A model generated the notes under the pieces. The model made no database searches. It saw nothing but the letters and a program-made list of their open reading frames with translations, and was not told where the DNA came from. The translations under genes and the position numbers were made by a program. A stretch of DNA of 64,000 nt from positions 521,501-585,500 of the forward strand of contig OY718803.1 of the NCBI GenBank assembly GCA_963070105.1. Direction: 5' to 3'. Of the stretch, positions 12,202 to 24,485 are shown piece after piece (the stretch's first letter is position 1; each line of letters opens with the position of its first letter). This stretch comes from Litomosoides sigmodontis. Taxonomy: Eukaryota; Nematoda; Chromadorea; Rhabditida; Onchocercidae.

Positions 12202-15200
12202 ATGATTGACGAATTTAATTGTTTACTTTTTGGTGGACTTAGCTATATTGGCTTTTATATTATTGAATATCTGTTGGAGAAATATCCGAATGTTAACCTG
12301 TCAATTCTCGATTTATCATCTAACACGACTTACGCAAGTGAAGTTTTAAAGAAGGTTAACAGTTATCCCGAGCAATGCACCATTATTATTGGTAGTTCTG
12401 GTAATAGTGAATTGGTGATGAAAATATTAGAGGAACGAAAGGTAAAATACCTTTTATTGTATTGTATAGACATAGTTATTGTATTGTATAGATAATTGTA
12501 TATTAATGTATTGTACGGACATAGTTATTGTATTGTACAGACATAGACATTAGGTTGCTAATTTGCAATGTTCACATGCTTCTTGAATAGGTGCTTAAGC
12601 AGTTATTAGCCTACACCATTATTTGTATATGTAAGCTAAGTAGAATTGAAAAGATCAACTGCTGTGCTCAGTTATCAGTTATTCGATACGAAAATGTTGA
12701 GAAAGAAAATTAAGTACCGATTCCTTTTTATTTTTTACTGCAGATCGATACAGTATTGTACAATGTATGGAACGATGATGCTATTTCCGCTGCTCATAAA
12801 ATGGATCATGCGGAATGTTTTCGCAAAACATTGTCTTGTTTAACAGAATTTTTGCAAGTAGTACAGTGTTATGGAAAACTGAAAAAATTCATTTTTATCG
12901 GCTCAGAAGTGGTGAGCAGCTGTTGTAGTGAAAGTTGTCTGTAGCGCTTCAGATGCATATTTGTTATTTGTTTGTCTGATTCTTGTACTGTTTATTATCT
13001 GATCCGTTGATCGTTAATTTTCTACTTACCTATTTGCCATGAGTTGTGAAAACATCACAAAGCTTACTCGTTCATTTTTGTCAAACTGATACTTTTAGCA
13101 GCAGTGAAAAATGTAGTTCTTTGCTGAGTGAAAGGTACATTTTTCATATTTTCAATTGTCCAAAGTTTTTTATCTGGTTTGAATGTCAAATTTAGGTCTA
13201 TGGAACGCAAGCATCAAAAGTGGAGACGACAGCTACAAAACCATGTTCGCTCAAAGGAGCGGCGATTAATGCTTGTGAAATGATGCTTCGTTCTTATATT
13301 ACAAGTTATCGCATACCTGCTCTTACTGTACGGTTATCTGCATTTCTCTACGGTGGAATAATGGATATTAATTTATTAATAGATCAGGGTGAGGTACCGA
13401 ACAACACTTAGAACGTTATCACTTTATGTAATTTATATCACAAAAACTCTCACGAGCTCTTATAGATTTTACCAACTTATAAAACTCATCATTACCTCAA
13501 TTTTTCTTCGTCGCACCTGTTTTTGTATTCAGTAAATCGTTCTTTATCGTCATTGCCTATTTATGGTCAACGATTTCAAAAACTCATTTATTTTTGTACT
13601 GTTATCTTCTTACAGATGATAGTGAAGAGCTTGGAAGTGTCGGTTTGTTACATATCCAAGATGCTGTATTAGGGATCGGGGCTGCTTTGGAAAGAGGTCG
13701 TATTGGCGAGGTTTATAACATTGGAAGTCATTGCGACTGTTCTCCTCACCTTGTTCGACTCATTGCAAGGGTTTATTTTCGATTTTACAAAAAATATGGG
13801 TAATCTTCCATTTTGGTACCGAAAAATTGATTTGTTTGTATCCTAGTGATAGGTAAGCCATGCAGTGCTAATTGCAACTGAAACAATTTTAATGTATGTA
13901 TTTGCATTTGTTTGTTAAAGAATCATTTTAGCTTAAAGAAGGTGAAATTTCAATGGATGAAATTAGTGTGTCACCGCCTACAATGTCGTCTATGAAGGCC
14001 GAACTTGAATTGTTTTGGAAAGCTAAAATCTCGCATTCAGAGGGTTAAGTTTTTTGTCCTTTTACAAGTGATTTTTTGATTTTTTGAGATTCTGAATGGC
14101 ATGTGCTCTGGATTTAAGGAATCCATGAAATATTGGCTAAAAGTGAGAGTTATTGGAACAAAATCGATGGAGCTAGTACACATAAAATTCTTTTTTACGG
14201 CACTGATTTTGCGTTGAAGCGTCTTGGTAGATTAATTGAGAACAAGGTCAGTTCATTCTTTTACTTAAAGATTGTCCTCGAAAAGAAAATAGTATTGCAT
14301 ATAATGCATATGTATAAAAAATTTCATTTTGTAGTAATTGATAAGCAAGTATTGTCGTAGGTAATAGTTTCAGAAAAGATATCTACCGATATCGCTACGC
14401 AGGGAAAATATTGTTATTACCAATCGATCATTTGACTCTAGTGATATTGACACTAGCGAAGTTATTGATGTATCTCCAAGTCATGTTGTCTACATCAACA
14501 TTCCCAACGCGTCAGAAGGTTGCTATTCTACATCTGATTATTTGTTTGGATTTATCATTGAATATCTTGGTATTGATCAGTTGACAGGTTTTAATGTGAT
14601 CATGGCTTCGCATTACCAGTCCCATCAATATTTGTGGCATAAGTAATCGAGGAAAATCCTGTGCTTAGGAACTTCTATATTTCTCTTAGATCTATCGTTT
14701 AATGCAGTAAAGCGGAATTAAACCTATGTGTTAGCATATGTCTAGTATGGAAAAAGATTTCTTACATTTTACATAGACGAATTTTCAGTACCTGTGCATC
14801 GTACTGAGACTATGGTTGATATTCGAACATTGCTCAAGACGAAATTGTATTCAATGCTTTATGTTCCCTGGCTTTTGGCATCATTTTGTCGCAAACGCTC
14901 AATTCATTTCACTTATTTAACTTCTTATAATCTTTTTGGGGAGAGTTTTTTTGCGACACCTTATTTGGGTTTCGAGGTTATTCTTAATTATTATTACACT
15001 ACTACCAGCATAATAAAATTTTAATCTTATTCATTGGAAACTAAGGGCTTTGTCAAAAAAAGGGAATTCCTTCTTCATGCGACTGTATAAAATTAGATGG
15101 AGTTAAAAAGGGCAGACTTTAAATAGACTTCTAGAAGGACTTGTCGATTGTGGGATATATCATTTAAGTTACAGATTTTCGTATTTTTCACTTACAAGGG

Positions 15201-15903
15201 TAATTGGTGCAATATATGTAGCAGCAAATAAAAAATGAAGTAATTGCTAAATAATTTTCTTCAATCAATATTTTTTTAGCTACCTAATGTGCGTTTTGAA
15301 ATTTATGATTATCTTATGGCTATTGATAAATTTTCTGATCGTTTATTGCAAAATTTCGATAACGTCTTGTTCTGTCGCGCAGGAATTGTGATCGATGGAA
15401 GAAATAAATTTAATAAGACGGTATTATTTGATTCTTTTGAGGGTGGTTTAAACAAGCTGACAACTTCAGAGTGTAAATAATTTATAATTTCTGTCACACT
15501 GAGTAGAGTATTCATTAAAAACACATAAATCGACTGACTGTTGGCTTGTAAGATTCGGGATAAATCATTTTCGAATTAGTGATCAGTCCACACAATGTTT
15601 TTGTTGTTGCGATCCGTTTTTGATTTGCTGACTAAAACTATTCACAAAATTCCTAAATATTTAGTTGTATGAAGCAGAATTGTTCAATTTTTATTACTTT
15701 TTTAGTGTTTCGGTATGGAACCATCACTTTATTTGTCTTTCTTGTCGGATTGCATTCCACGAGTTCTTTATTTTGCACTGCAAAATCGCAACGGAATGGC
15801 TGAGATTTTGAATCCGATACCTCTTGATGACTACGATTTTAGAGAATTATGTAATCAAGGAGTAGGTCGCTCAGTGCATCAGTCGAATTCGTATGTTCAT
15901 TAA
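12202..15903 (+). CDS. two-domain rhamnose-synthase-like protein (SDR/epimerase), probable pseudoenzyme
   Basis: Ten exons: 12202-12441, 12744-12911, 13196-13388, 13616-13770, 13932-14043, 14119-14246, 14374-14587, 14789-14976, 15280-15420, 15706-15903; about 578 aa. Order and motifs follow plant-type RHM proteins (dTDP/UDP-glucose 4,6-dehydratase plus epimerase/reductase). Domain 1: LLFGGLSYIGFYIIEYLL, KKFIFIGSE-VVYGTQ, PALTVRLSAFLYGG, GEVYNIGS. Domain 2: KILFYGTDFALKRLGRLI, PSHVVYINIPNASEG, LLASFCRKRSIHFTYLTSYN, DNVLFCRAG. Key positions look lost. The first glycine motif reads GGLSYIG. The TDE triad reads SEV. The Tyr/Lys pair falls on Lys/Ile in domain 1 and on Leu/Asp in domain 2, by my hand alignment. 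The fold is well supported, but loss of activity is inference. The exon 9 donor (15420) and the exact 3' end (stop at 15901-15903 by read-through) are uncertain. Confidence 0.75.
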
Positions 15904-17202
15904 ATAAATTTTTAACGTTCGAGTAATTTTCCTTCAAATAACCTAACTGGTACATGAGTGTAAATTATCTTTTAAACGTTTTTGCAATGAGTTGTTCCGT
16001 GAATGTTGGTAATAACTGAAAGAGGTGTCTAGTTAATTTATTCAGAATTTCGATCTGATCAATTTACTTAAGTTTAGATGTTTCGTTTTAGCCATAATTT
16101 TTTTTGGAATTTTTAAAAATTCGTGAGGGTTTTTAGCTTATCAGAATTTGTCATGCTGCCACATGAAGGGTAGTTATTGTATGAGGTTATTTCGAACCAA
16201 TACAATATATTTTCCTGTCTGAAAGAGAATAAAAAACAGACATTGAATCCATCAGAAAAGTAATAGAGTTCAGTGGTTTAGAAACATTCCTTACATATCC
16301 ATACCATGTAACTTGCTGTTTTCCAGTCATCAAGAGAACGAAGACGGAAAAGAGGACACTTCACGCACGGAATGATAATAAGCGAAATATCAATGCTACC
16401 TGACAATGTTATAACTGCTAAATATAGGAACCTGATTTTCCCAATAAGAAACCAACAGTCATTTGGTCCTCGCATTATCTACCCACAAAGTTACAAAGTT
16501 AACTAGTGCTCAGCACAACTATTGTTCGCCATGTTTGATTGAAAATAAAGAAATCCATCTTTACATTGCTTTTATACCAAAACCTTGAGAAAGACAAGAT
16601 TATGTTACACATCCCATAACAATTCCAGTAAGTAACAAACAAGCAAGCAAAACCGACTTATGCATCGAAAAAATTTTAGCAAAGAAGCAAGGAGAAAAAA
16701 CTATACTTTGCAAAGATAACAAATTAGAGATAACGCTGTTCATATAATATTGCTTTAATTTGCCCACAAAACTTAATGACATGATGTCAAATTTGATAGA
16801 ATTTAATTTAAAGAAATGTCGGTATATGGGGTTAAAATGATATATTAATAGGTGTTGCAAAAACAAAAATTAAAAAATAGGCGCATAGAAGAAACAACGA
16901 GGAATATGGTAATTATCAGATAGGAACTCTTGTTGCTGGTATTTTTTAACATTAAAAAGCAATAAACATGATCCATAGAAAATCACAGTAATAGCACAAA
17001 CATAATAACTTTCAAAAGCAAAATTAATGATTGAAACTTTTAAAACTTCACACTTTGTGAACTTATGATACCCACACATACTTCGAAACAACAGGAACAA
17101 GTAATGCAACAAGCTTATTTAAAAGTTTTATAATTATAAAAAGTTCACCCCTCAGCGGTTCAAGCCATCTGAAGGTTCCTGTGCACAGAAGACACCAATC
17201 TA
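15904..17202. other. convergent intergenic region, no gene seen
   Basis: AT-rich spacer between two convergent 3' ends. It presumably holds both 3' UTRs. A possible extra 3' exon of the epimerase-like gene after the acceptor near 16136 could not be placed in frame. No RNA gene or notable repeat seen. Confidence 0.45.
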
Positions 17203-19980
17203 TTATGTCTTGAGCTGTTTTGCAATGGTATTGAGAGAATTTGTTTCATTGATACGCTTGGATTTCAAAGTACCGTGTACGGAGTTGCTTGAAGAATTTC
17301 CCGTCTCATTTGGTATATCTCCGGATGATACAGTTTTTGAATCCAAAAAAACAGTCCTGAAAGTTATTAGATCAACTAGCTATACATAAAAGCACTGGCT
17401 GAAAATAGCATTTCCGTCCACGCAAAACTCTAAATCCAATAATCACATAAAGAGCTACAATGTAATCATACAAAACGTTATGGACACCATGGTGGATCGA
17501 CGGCACTTCAAACATAGCTATTGAAAAAGACAGATCTTCAAGAGTTCATTTCGGCCGTCCTCTCATTTCTGTTTCATTGATAATAAGCTATAACTTCAAC
17601 AATTTTAACAGAATAGCAGATAAAATTGTAAATCAAAATTCAGTTACCTTATTTCTTCATTCTTGTAATAGTATTGAATAACCAAAGAGTCTCGTTCAGA
17701 TCTCCCATGATTACCAACCGTGTACGCTCCCATATCATGCCAAATGAGCCAGTCACCCACCTAAGATATACTTTACATTGATAATGAAAAATAAAGGTGG
17801 TAAACACTAAGTTTCTACGTTTATAAATATTGTGTAACCCTAATAATTAATGAACAAAAAAAGAGAATTTAGCACGCACTGCTATGACGCAGTGCGTGCT
17901 AAATTCTCATTTTTAAAATGCTACCTACTTTCTCTGTTATAGGTATTGTGTTTAAAGATTTATGAATGACAATAAAATACAACCTCTAGCGGTGGAAGTC
18001 TCGTCAGCGACAGAACAACATCTGTATCACAAGCTTCAGGACCAATGACTGCTGCATATGTATTGATTTTTTCGCCGAAAATCATCAGTGGTGAACAAAT
18101 AGGATTACGGTGAGTCAAAAGCTTACAGCCAAATGCTCCATAAAATCCTTCGTTGATCTGATAAACGTAACCTACTGAACCGGCATCTGATTCTACAATG
18201 AGATTTCGAAACAAAATTTCAGTTTTTTCCCACTGCACTTCATCGATTTATTTTACTAGAAGAGAAGTGTTTTATTTCTTCGACAAAATTCCAGTGGTGT
18301 CCTTTGTCAAAGCAAACCTTAGCCTAGTTAAACGCACATCATTACACATAAAAATATAAACTAAAGCTTACTTGAATTTTTCTTTAAAAAGTAAAATCGG
18401 CAAAAGACAAACATGAAGTATTTGACACATAACTATTACACAAACCTACCATCATTAGTGAGAAAACTTCCATCAATTAACTGCTTATCAACGACACGTG
18501 TAATCAGAGAAAAAGAAGAAGCAGCAAAATAGGATCCTGGTTCAGCGATTATTTTCATATCTTTGAAGAGCTTTGACGGGAAGAAACACGCAAATGCAGC
18601 ATGTAGTGATTGAGCAATCTGATCAAATGATAAACCACCGGTAGTAGACATACTTGGAAACCCATCGCCTACATCCAAAATATCCATTTTATGGCCAATG
18701 CCAAGCCCAATATCAAACAAACGTCGACACTGCCCAATTGCATATGAATATACTGCTGGTGTTGAAGAGACTATGCGTAAAGAGAGGCTAAAACAACTGC
18801 TGATTAAACAAATAGAGCAAGCTCAGCAAATCATTACTAGTATGAATACATCAGAACAAGTAAGAAAGCAGGATAATGTAATGCTTAGTTGAATTACACA
18901 TTGGTTAGCTTGCATACCTAACGCCTCTTATTTTCATTGATGAGCCCATCATATTTCGAAGCAAACTGATGGCTTTTTCGACATCCAGATTATCCTCCGT
19001 AAAAGGATCACTAATTATCTTCCTATCCATTGTCACACGTAAAATGATGCTTGCTTCAGGATAATACATCGCAAAACGCTTTAAATCATCTTCCGTTTCA
19101 ATGATAACTGTTTGGATGCCACATTCCCTAGCATGACGAATATTGCCACGCGTCCACAGTGGATTCCGATAGATGATTCGATCAACGTTGACAATTTTCA
19201 TAGCCTGAAGTACGGCGAAGTCTTATAATACCTCTAAGCTAATGTAATTATTCGTACACCACTTATCAGTTTTAAATAGTTCGAAATGTTTCTTAAATGA
19301 TTTCATAAAAAAACGAATAAAATCAAAACATTATTATACAGTTTATATAGTGGGAATTGCAGAACTATTACATGTCAAACCACAAACTCAAATGGACTCG
19401 CTAATGATATCTAGCCATTACCGACCTGTACTGTTGATATTCTAACTTAAAATTGAAATTAAAGAAAAAACCAACCATTTCTGCTTCATATCGATTGCTG
19501 CAACATAAACCCATATCGCTGTTTCGAGTGAGTAGTTTCAGCAGTACATCATCGGAATTGCATCGTAAGGCATAGTATGGTTTAATGTCCCGCATTTTTT
19601 CAAACCAATTTTTCAAAATGCTATCAATAAGTTCCACATTCATTACGAAAAACGGATCGTAGTTACCCTGAGATTAGGTTGATATTATAAATGTGAAAAA
19701 TATTAAAAAAAGTAAACAACTGAATTGTGCTGTTTTCATTTCACTCTAATACAGACTTAATACCAACTCCATAATAACAGCTTCAGAGTCTTCCTTTTTA
19801 TGAAACTACAATTCATGAATATACCTTAGCGACTTTGGTTCCTACCAACTTTCGAACTGCATTAAAATAGTCATCACTGTAGTTAGCTTTTACATCGCAT
19901 TGCTTGACTACTTTAGCAGATTGATAGGTTTTATCACAAATTTGACTATTATAGATATCCAGTGAATGTACTGGTGCCAT
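17203..19980 (-). CDS. ornithine decarboxylase / antizyme-inhibitor-like protein, active-site residues lost
   Basis: Group IV PLP decarboxylase fold (ODC, antizyme inhibitor). Exons: 19825-19980, 19476-19667, 18918-19204, 18450-18787, 17984-18192, 17648-17760, 17203-17356; 482 aa, all in phase. Family landmarks are in order: PYYALRCNSDD (res 82-92), VDRIIYRNPLW, ILRVTMD, MDILDVGDGFPS, IIAEPGSYFAAS, YQINEGFYGAFG, IGPEACDTDVVL, DMGAYTVG. ODC's PLP lysine (K69) is Arg87. D88 is Cys. The His197/Ser200 segment is replaced (LSLRIVSS). The glycine loop GGG is GDG. Arg277 is Ser297 and Asp332 is Glu339. Cys360 and Tyr389 equivalents are kept. Decarboxylation is therefore unlikely, and antizyme binding is a guess. 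The ATG lies 23 nt after TTTTTCAG. A frame-compatible upstream segment (20105-20216) has no ATG. Confidence 0.85.
17863..17908. repeat. perfect inverted repeat / hairpin, 20-bp stem, 6-nt loop
   Basis: Left arm GAGAATTTAGCACGCACTGC (17863-17882), loop TATGAC, right arm 17889-17908 is its exact reverse complement. After one mismatch the flanking A and T runs could extend the stem by five pairs. It lies in the intron between exons 17984-18192 and 17648-17760 of the ODC-like gene. Confidence 0.97.
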
Positions 19981-20489
19981 GACAGCAATCCGATAAAATG
20001 GATCTGAAAAAGGAAAAAGTTATGACAGTATGGGGAAACCATATAGATGAAAACCTCATGAATTAAAAAAATTTTCAGAAAACGAAACAAATAAAAGAAA
20101 TTACATGCTTTTTGAAATTTAGGCGAATTAGGGTGGTCTGTATAACCGGACGCAAAATGCACGGCGTTTAACAACTTCGGTCCAGTGGCACGGTTTTTCC
20201 GGCGGAAGTAAGGACAAAACTGAGGGGTGAACTATTTGGTAAGCGTAATTAAGCGAAGAAATTTTTGAGTGTTCTACAGATACAGAACCGCTTCAATAAA
20301 AATTCGAAAAACTCTGAAAGAGGAATTTCTGCATGCTGAATCACTGCAAATTTGTATGAAAAATACGTAATTTCATCTTTGTCACGTAAATCTTAAAACT
20401 TTAGCCTTCTGCATCACTTTAATAAAGTGAATAAATTCATACAAAGCTACAACAAAAAAAATTACGATGAATTATGGCGGTTGCGAACG

Positions 20490-20870
20490 CTAGTAAAGTG
20501 GATCAGGATCCCACGGAGGCTCTGCGTTTACGTCAAGCTTAATCTGGGTGCTGCCTGGTCGTGGAATAGGATCAGAGGATAGTAGAGCGATGCAAAGCTC
20601 TCGTTTAACCTGAAAAGCAAAGCAGAAACCAAATTTATCCACTAATTATCAATGTACGATACAAATAACTTTATGATTTGGAAACGGAAAAGAAATGAAC
20701 TAACCGATCTCGACGTTCGATCTGACGGCGGTGATGAACCGTCTATGTACTCTTCTGGCGAAATTTTCAAGTTTTTTTTGGGCTTCCAAGCCAAAATCAA
20801 AGTCCACACACGCTCGAACCCTGCAGCGTATCTGGACCGAGGTTGTAACAACTTCGCACTCCTCCAACGC
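20490..20870 (-). CDS. 3' exons of an unrecognised gene
   Basis: Two minus-strand exons join in phase 0: one ending at 20705 with donor GTTAGT, and 20490-20609 after TGCTTTTCAG. The joined frame contains GFERVWTLILAWKPKKNLKI and IALLSSDPIPRPGSTQIKLD, and ends EPPWDPDPLY-stop. I do not recognise the family. The first exon also has two other long open frames, one of them (up to about 20963) with a hydrophobic segment, but that frame hits a stop right at the splice junction. No ATG was found for the chosen frame, so a 5' exon is missing. The upstream boundary is uncertain (acceptor-like ACTAG near 20870). Confidence 0.4.
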
Positions 20871-20879
20871 TAGTATGAA

Positions 20880-23800
20880 TAACAGCCCCACCGAATTAAG
20901 CAGTAGGCCGAATGTTTCCAATAAAGAATAACACTTTGCTTTGATTTCAACGCAAAAAATTGGTGGATCGATTAGTCCTAGAATAAATAAGTCAACACTA
21001 CGAATTCAAAGATAAAAAATAATATCGGCGAAATTGATGTGCACGAAACAAATTAATTAGATTTCAGACAAACCAAATTAAATGCAATACATGCACATAA
21101 CTCTTTTTCTTCCCCATCCCCAACAAACCATATGATCAGTACTATTTCTGACTCCAACGCCTTAGTGCTATAGCTTATTTAACTACCAGCCTCACATAAT
21201 TCAATGGAATATGGCGTAATATGGCGAAATAAATAATCGGATGAAATGAGGAGCAACCATCTCCTCCCCTCCTTCTCATATTTGTTAAAAAAAGGACTCA
21301 ATAGGGTGGTTTCAGTTCCAGCGTGAGTGATTACCATTACACATATTAATGATCAAAGATGCAGATAACAGCTGCTTCTCCAATGACAACATCAAGCAGT
21401 ACTTGAGAATGAATGAAGCAAAAAGCAACGGAGAGCTTAATCCTCCAAAAGGTATCATAAATCCGCCACTTGCACGTAGCACGTATTAATTAAACTAACA
21501 TTTTAGATTATAAAAAATGCGGAAGACATCTCTAGGATTTCCATGCAATATTACAAGAGAACACCAACAACGTACTTACTCAGAACTAAAGACTGCAAGA
21601 AGAAAATGGAGGAAGAGAGGAAGATAGAGTCACCTAAATGTCACCGAGTGAATGAATACTGAAAACTGAAATTGTCGTAGCTACGTTCCTCAGCTTTAGC
21701 AAATTGTCCACCCAACACGCTCCGCAGTTTTTTTTTCTCCTAGGTCTAGCAAAAAGCAATGTAGACAGGGTGAGAGAGAGACTGTACAGAAAGAGAGCGA
21801 AGGGCAAAGGACGTGGATGGATCGCATGAGTGAGTCATGGGAAAAAAAGAAAGGCTGCATTTCATTCAAACTACAAACTACATCAGGAGACGAGGAAGAG
21901 TGAGAAGAGCGAGAATCGATGGCCGTGATGATTTCGCGAAAAAAAGCAAATGAAAGAGAGAATGTAAGTCAGAGACAGGCAGAAGTAACGAAAGGTACGC
22001 GAGAAAGACGGCAAGACGAGAGAGTATCATCAATTACGACAACACTCCACAGACTTCTTGTATAGCGAAGTTAGCTTACATTAAAGCATATCTATCTTCT
22101 GTGCATTATCACTTCCTCATCCAATTGCTCTACTTCTCGTACGTGCGTGATGGTAGAAGGAAGTACAGCCGCTGTTAGCATTGCTTAAGTAAGAGATTAC
22201 CGGAATAGTTAATAAGTTCAACTTTCCTTCCTTTCTTCACAGTTCAAAAAAAACCGTTTTCACATCCATTTTTAAAACGTGTCTTAGTGTGGTAAAAAAG
22301 TTCAAATATTTCTTATAAAATTTGCTAAAAGTTGTCACGTAATAACCCTCACGCCATCTGCATCATCATAACACCCTCCTATTAGTAAAAGTAAAGCTGG
22401 TTTAGCTTGTTTTTTTCGCTTTTACTCCAAAATTTTATACTTTTCTTTTCTCTCAAATACATGTGTATGAAGTCCTAGTGCGCTCATCATTTGCCTTCTG
22501 TTTTCAATCTTTCTTTTTAAAAGAAGAAAAAAAGCGTATATTACCTGACATTTCTTTTCAAAATGTTTCTGAAAGTTTTTAGCCTTTCATCAAACAATGC
22601 TACCGTTCCAATAATTTCATTGTGGGAAACTCTTTCTTAGGTGTATGAACACTTGTAGGATGAAATTTTGTGGTGCAATCAAGACATTAAACAACATATG
22701 AATGAACATCATGGAAGGAACGGGATGAAAACGAAGTGGACTTCATACAGAAGAGAACGATTATAACAGCAACATTGATGAGCTCATTTAATAATATAGC
22801 AAATATTACGATATATGTTATAGGTGAAGTGAAATATTAGAGAGAGAAATAGAAAGAATGAAGCAAAAAAATTGTATGAGAAAAGCGGAAGGAAATTCCA
22901 ATAGGCACTATTTCAAAAATAACACAAAATTTGTTATAATTTCGAATTAACAAATATCTCACAGCTATCATTAATTAATATCTAAAACATCCCATAATAT
23001 AAAACTCCAAAAAGCTACACAAAACCTTCTGCATTTATAAAACGTAAATACCGAAATACGACAATTAACAGGACATTAACTGACAGCAATACGCCTTCTT
23101 CTAGTACGTTTGATTAAATTTCAGCAAGCACTAGCCTCCCATAAAACACCACTGGCTTACTGAACTTCACGTTGGTATGATTATCTATAAAGTACAAATT
23201 TTGCAACACGGCCTAACTCGTGAACAATTATGGATCGACACATCTTATCCTCTCCATACTAATGTTTTAACACTTCCGATCATCGCCTCAAACATTAAAA
23301 GAAGAAATCTCATAATAGAGTAAAGTGAAATTTATTGAAGCATGAAGCATGCAATGTAATAATAATAATAATAACAATAACAATGATAAACAATAACAAC
23401 AGTGCTAATAATGAACTGAAGAAGTAATAATGGAAGTTCACAAAGAATCCTCAAATTAGCTTAACGTAACGAGTTCACACTTACTCCCTCCCACTATACT
23501 TTCACACCAATTTCATGCTGGCGAACACTTCTTCATCACAATTCCATCCCATTTACCACTGCTCCATAGCAATGCTTGAAACTTATCTATTATTTATACT
23601 ACGGGCTACTTAAAGTAAGTCGAGCTAAGCTAGCGTATCCGTGTCCATCATCATCTTTCGGTCGTACGGAAAAAAATTCCAGGGGAATGATGATGCTGGT
23701 GAGGAAGCAAATGCAGAGCACATCATTGAGGGGTATGACGCTTTCAGTCCCATGCGACTACCCCCCCCCCCCCCCCCCTCCCCTCCCTCTTCAGTCTCAC

Positions 23801-24485
23801 ATGTAACAGTGAATCCTCTCCCTTCTCCATGCTCTTTCGCTGAACCAGACCAGTGATCTACCAGTGGAAACAACTGCACCCTTTCCTTTCCCACCACCAC
23901 CACATTCCCCCTTCCATCCTATTGCTCATTGCGAATGCTTCTGCTGCTGCTGCTGCTATGTTGTCACGCTGCCTCTGCAATGCTCAAAGAATTCGTTGGA
24001 CTGAAAGCTGCTGGTCGAGCAACGCCATACAGATATGCCGATACACCGCCCACAGGAATTGTCTCATACTGTCTGTGTGACTTCCCTCCACCCTTTTTCG
24101 GCAAACAAGTAATAAAGCACTATGCAAGAGGCTGGCTACACTGAGGGAAAAACTGAGCGAGTAGATTTTTGTCATCGATGTAAAATGATTAAAAGCAAAG
24201 GAGAGAAATTCACCTCGCGCTACGCGCATGCTTCTCAAATACGATTTCTTATTTGGACTGAAAAAGAATGGTAATGGTACGGTAAAGAGTGCTAGATGGT
24301 TGATATTCGCTATCTCCACTTCCACAACTGTTCACAGTATGCAAACTCAAAAGCAACCATTTGGAATATTTGCATGATTAAAATTTAAAATATCTAATGT
24401 TAAACAGCCAGTTCCAATAACTTAGCATACAATAGCTATGGCCATGACTTATAGAAGGAAATAACCAACAACGCGAAAGAATGAT
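20880..24485. other. gene-poor region downstream of CARMIL
   Basis: About 3.6 kb with no supported exon. It contains purine-rich stretches with AGAGAG/GAAAG motifs (about 21770-22030), a short AAT run near 23360, and a run of about 18 C at 23761-23778 within a GC-richer patch (23640-24110). Several overlapping frames stay open in that patch on both strands because of composition. No splice-consistent gene could be built. Confidence 0.4.
23761..23778. repeat. poly(C) tract
   Basis: An uninterrupted run of about 18 C followed by CT-rich sequence, unusual in this AT-rich DNA. It is capable of G-quadruplex formation on the minus strand in principle. Confidence 0.95.

Noticed and set aside
20105..20216. 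Upstream exon of the ODC-like gene extending its N-terminus
   Set aside because: It is frame-compatible, but there is no ATG and an in-frame stop lies upstream. The ATG at 19980 already gives a normal-length ODC-type protein, so this is probably 5' outron sequence.
23576..24325. Several overlapping frames on both strands, including proline- and glycine-rich ones
   Set aside because: They result from the poly(C) and GC-richer patch; no consistent gene model could be built.
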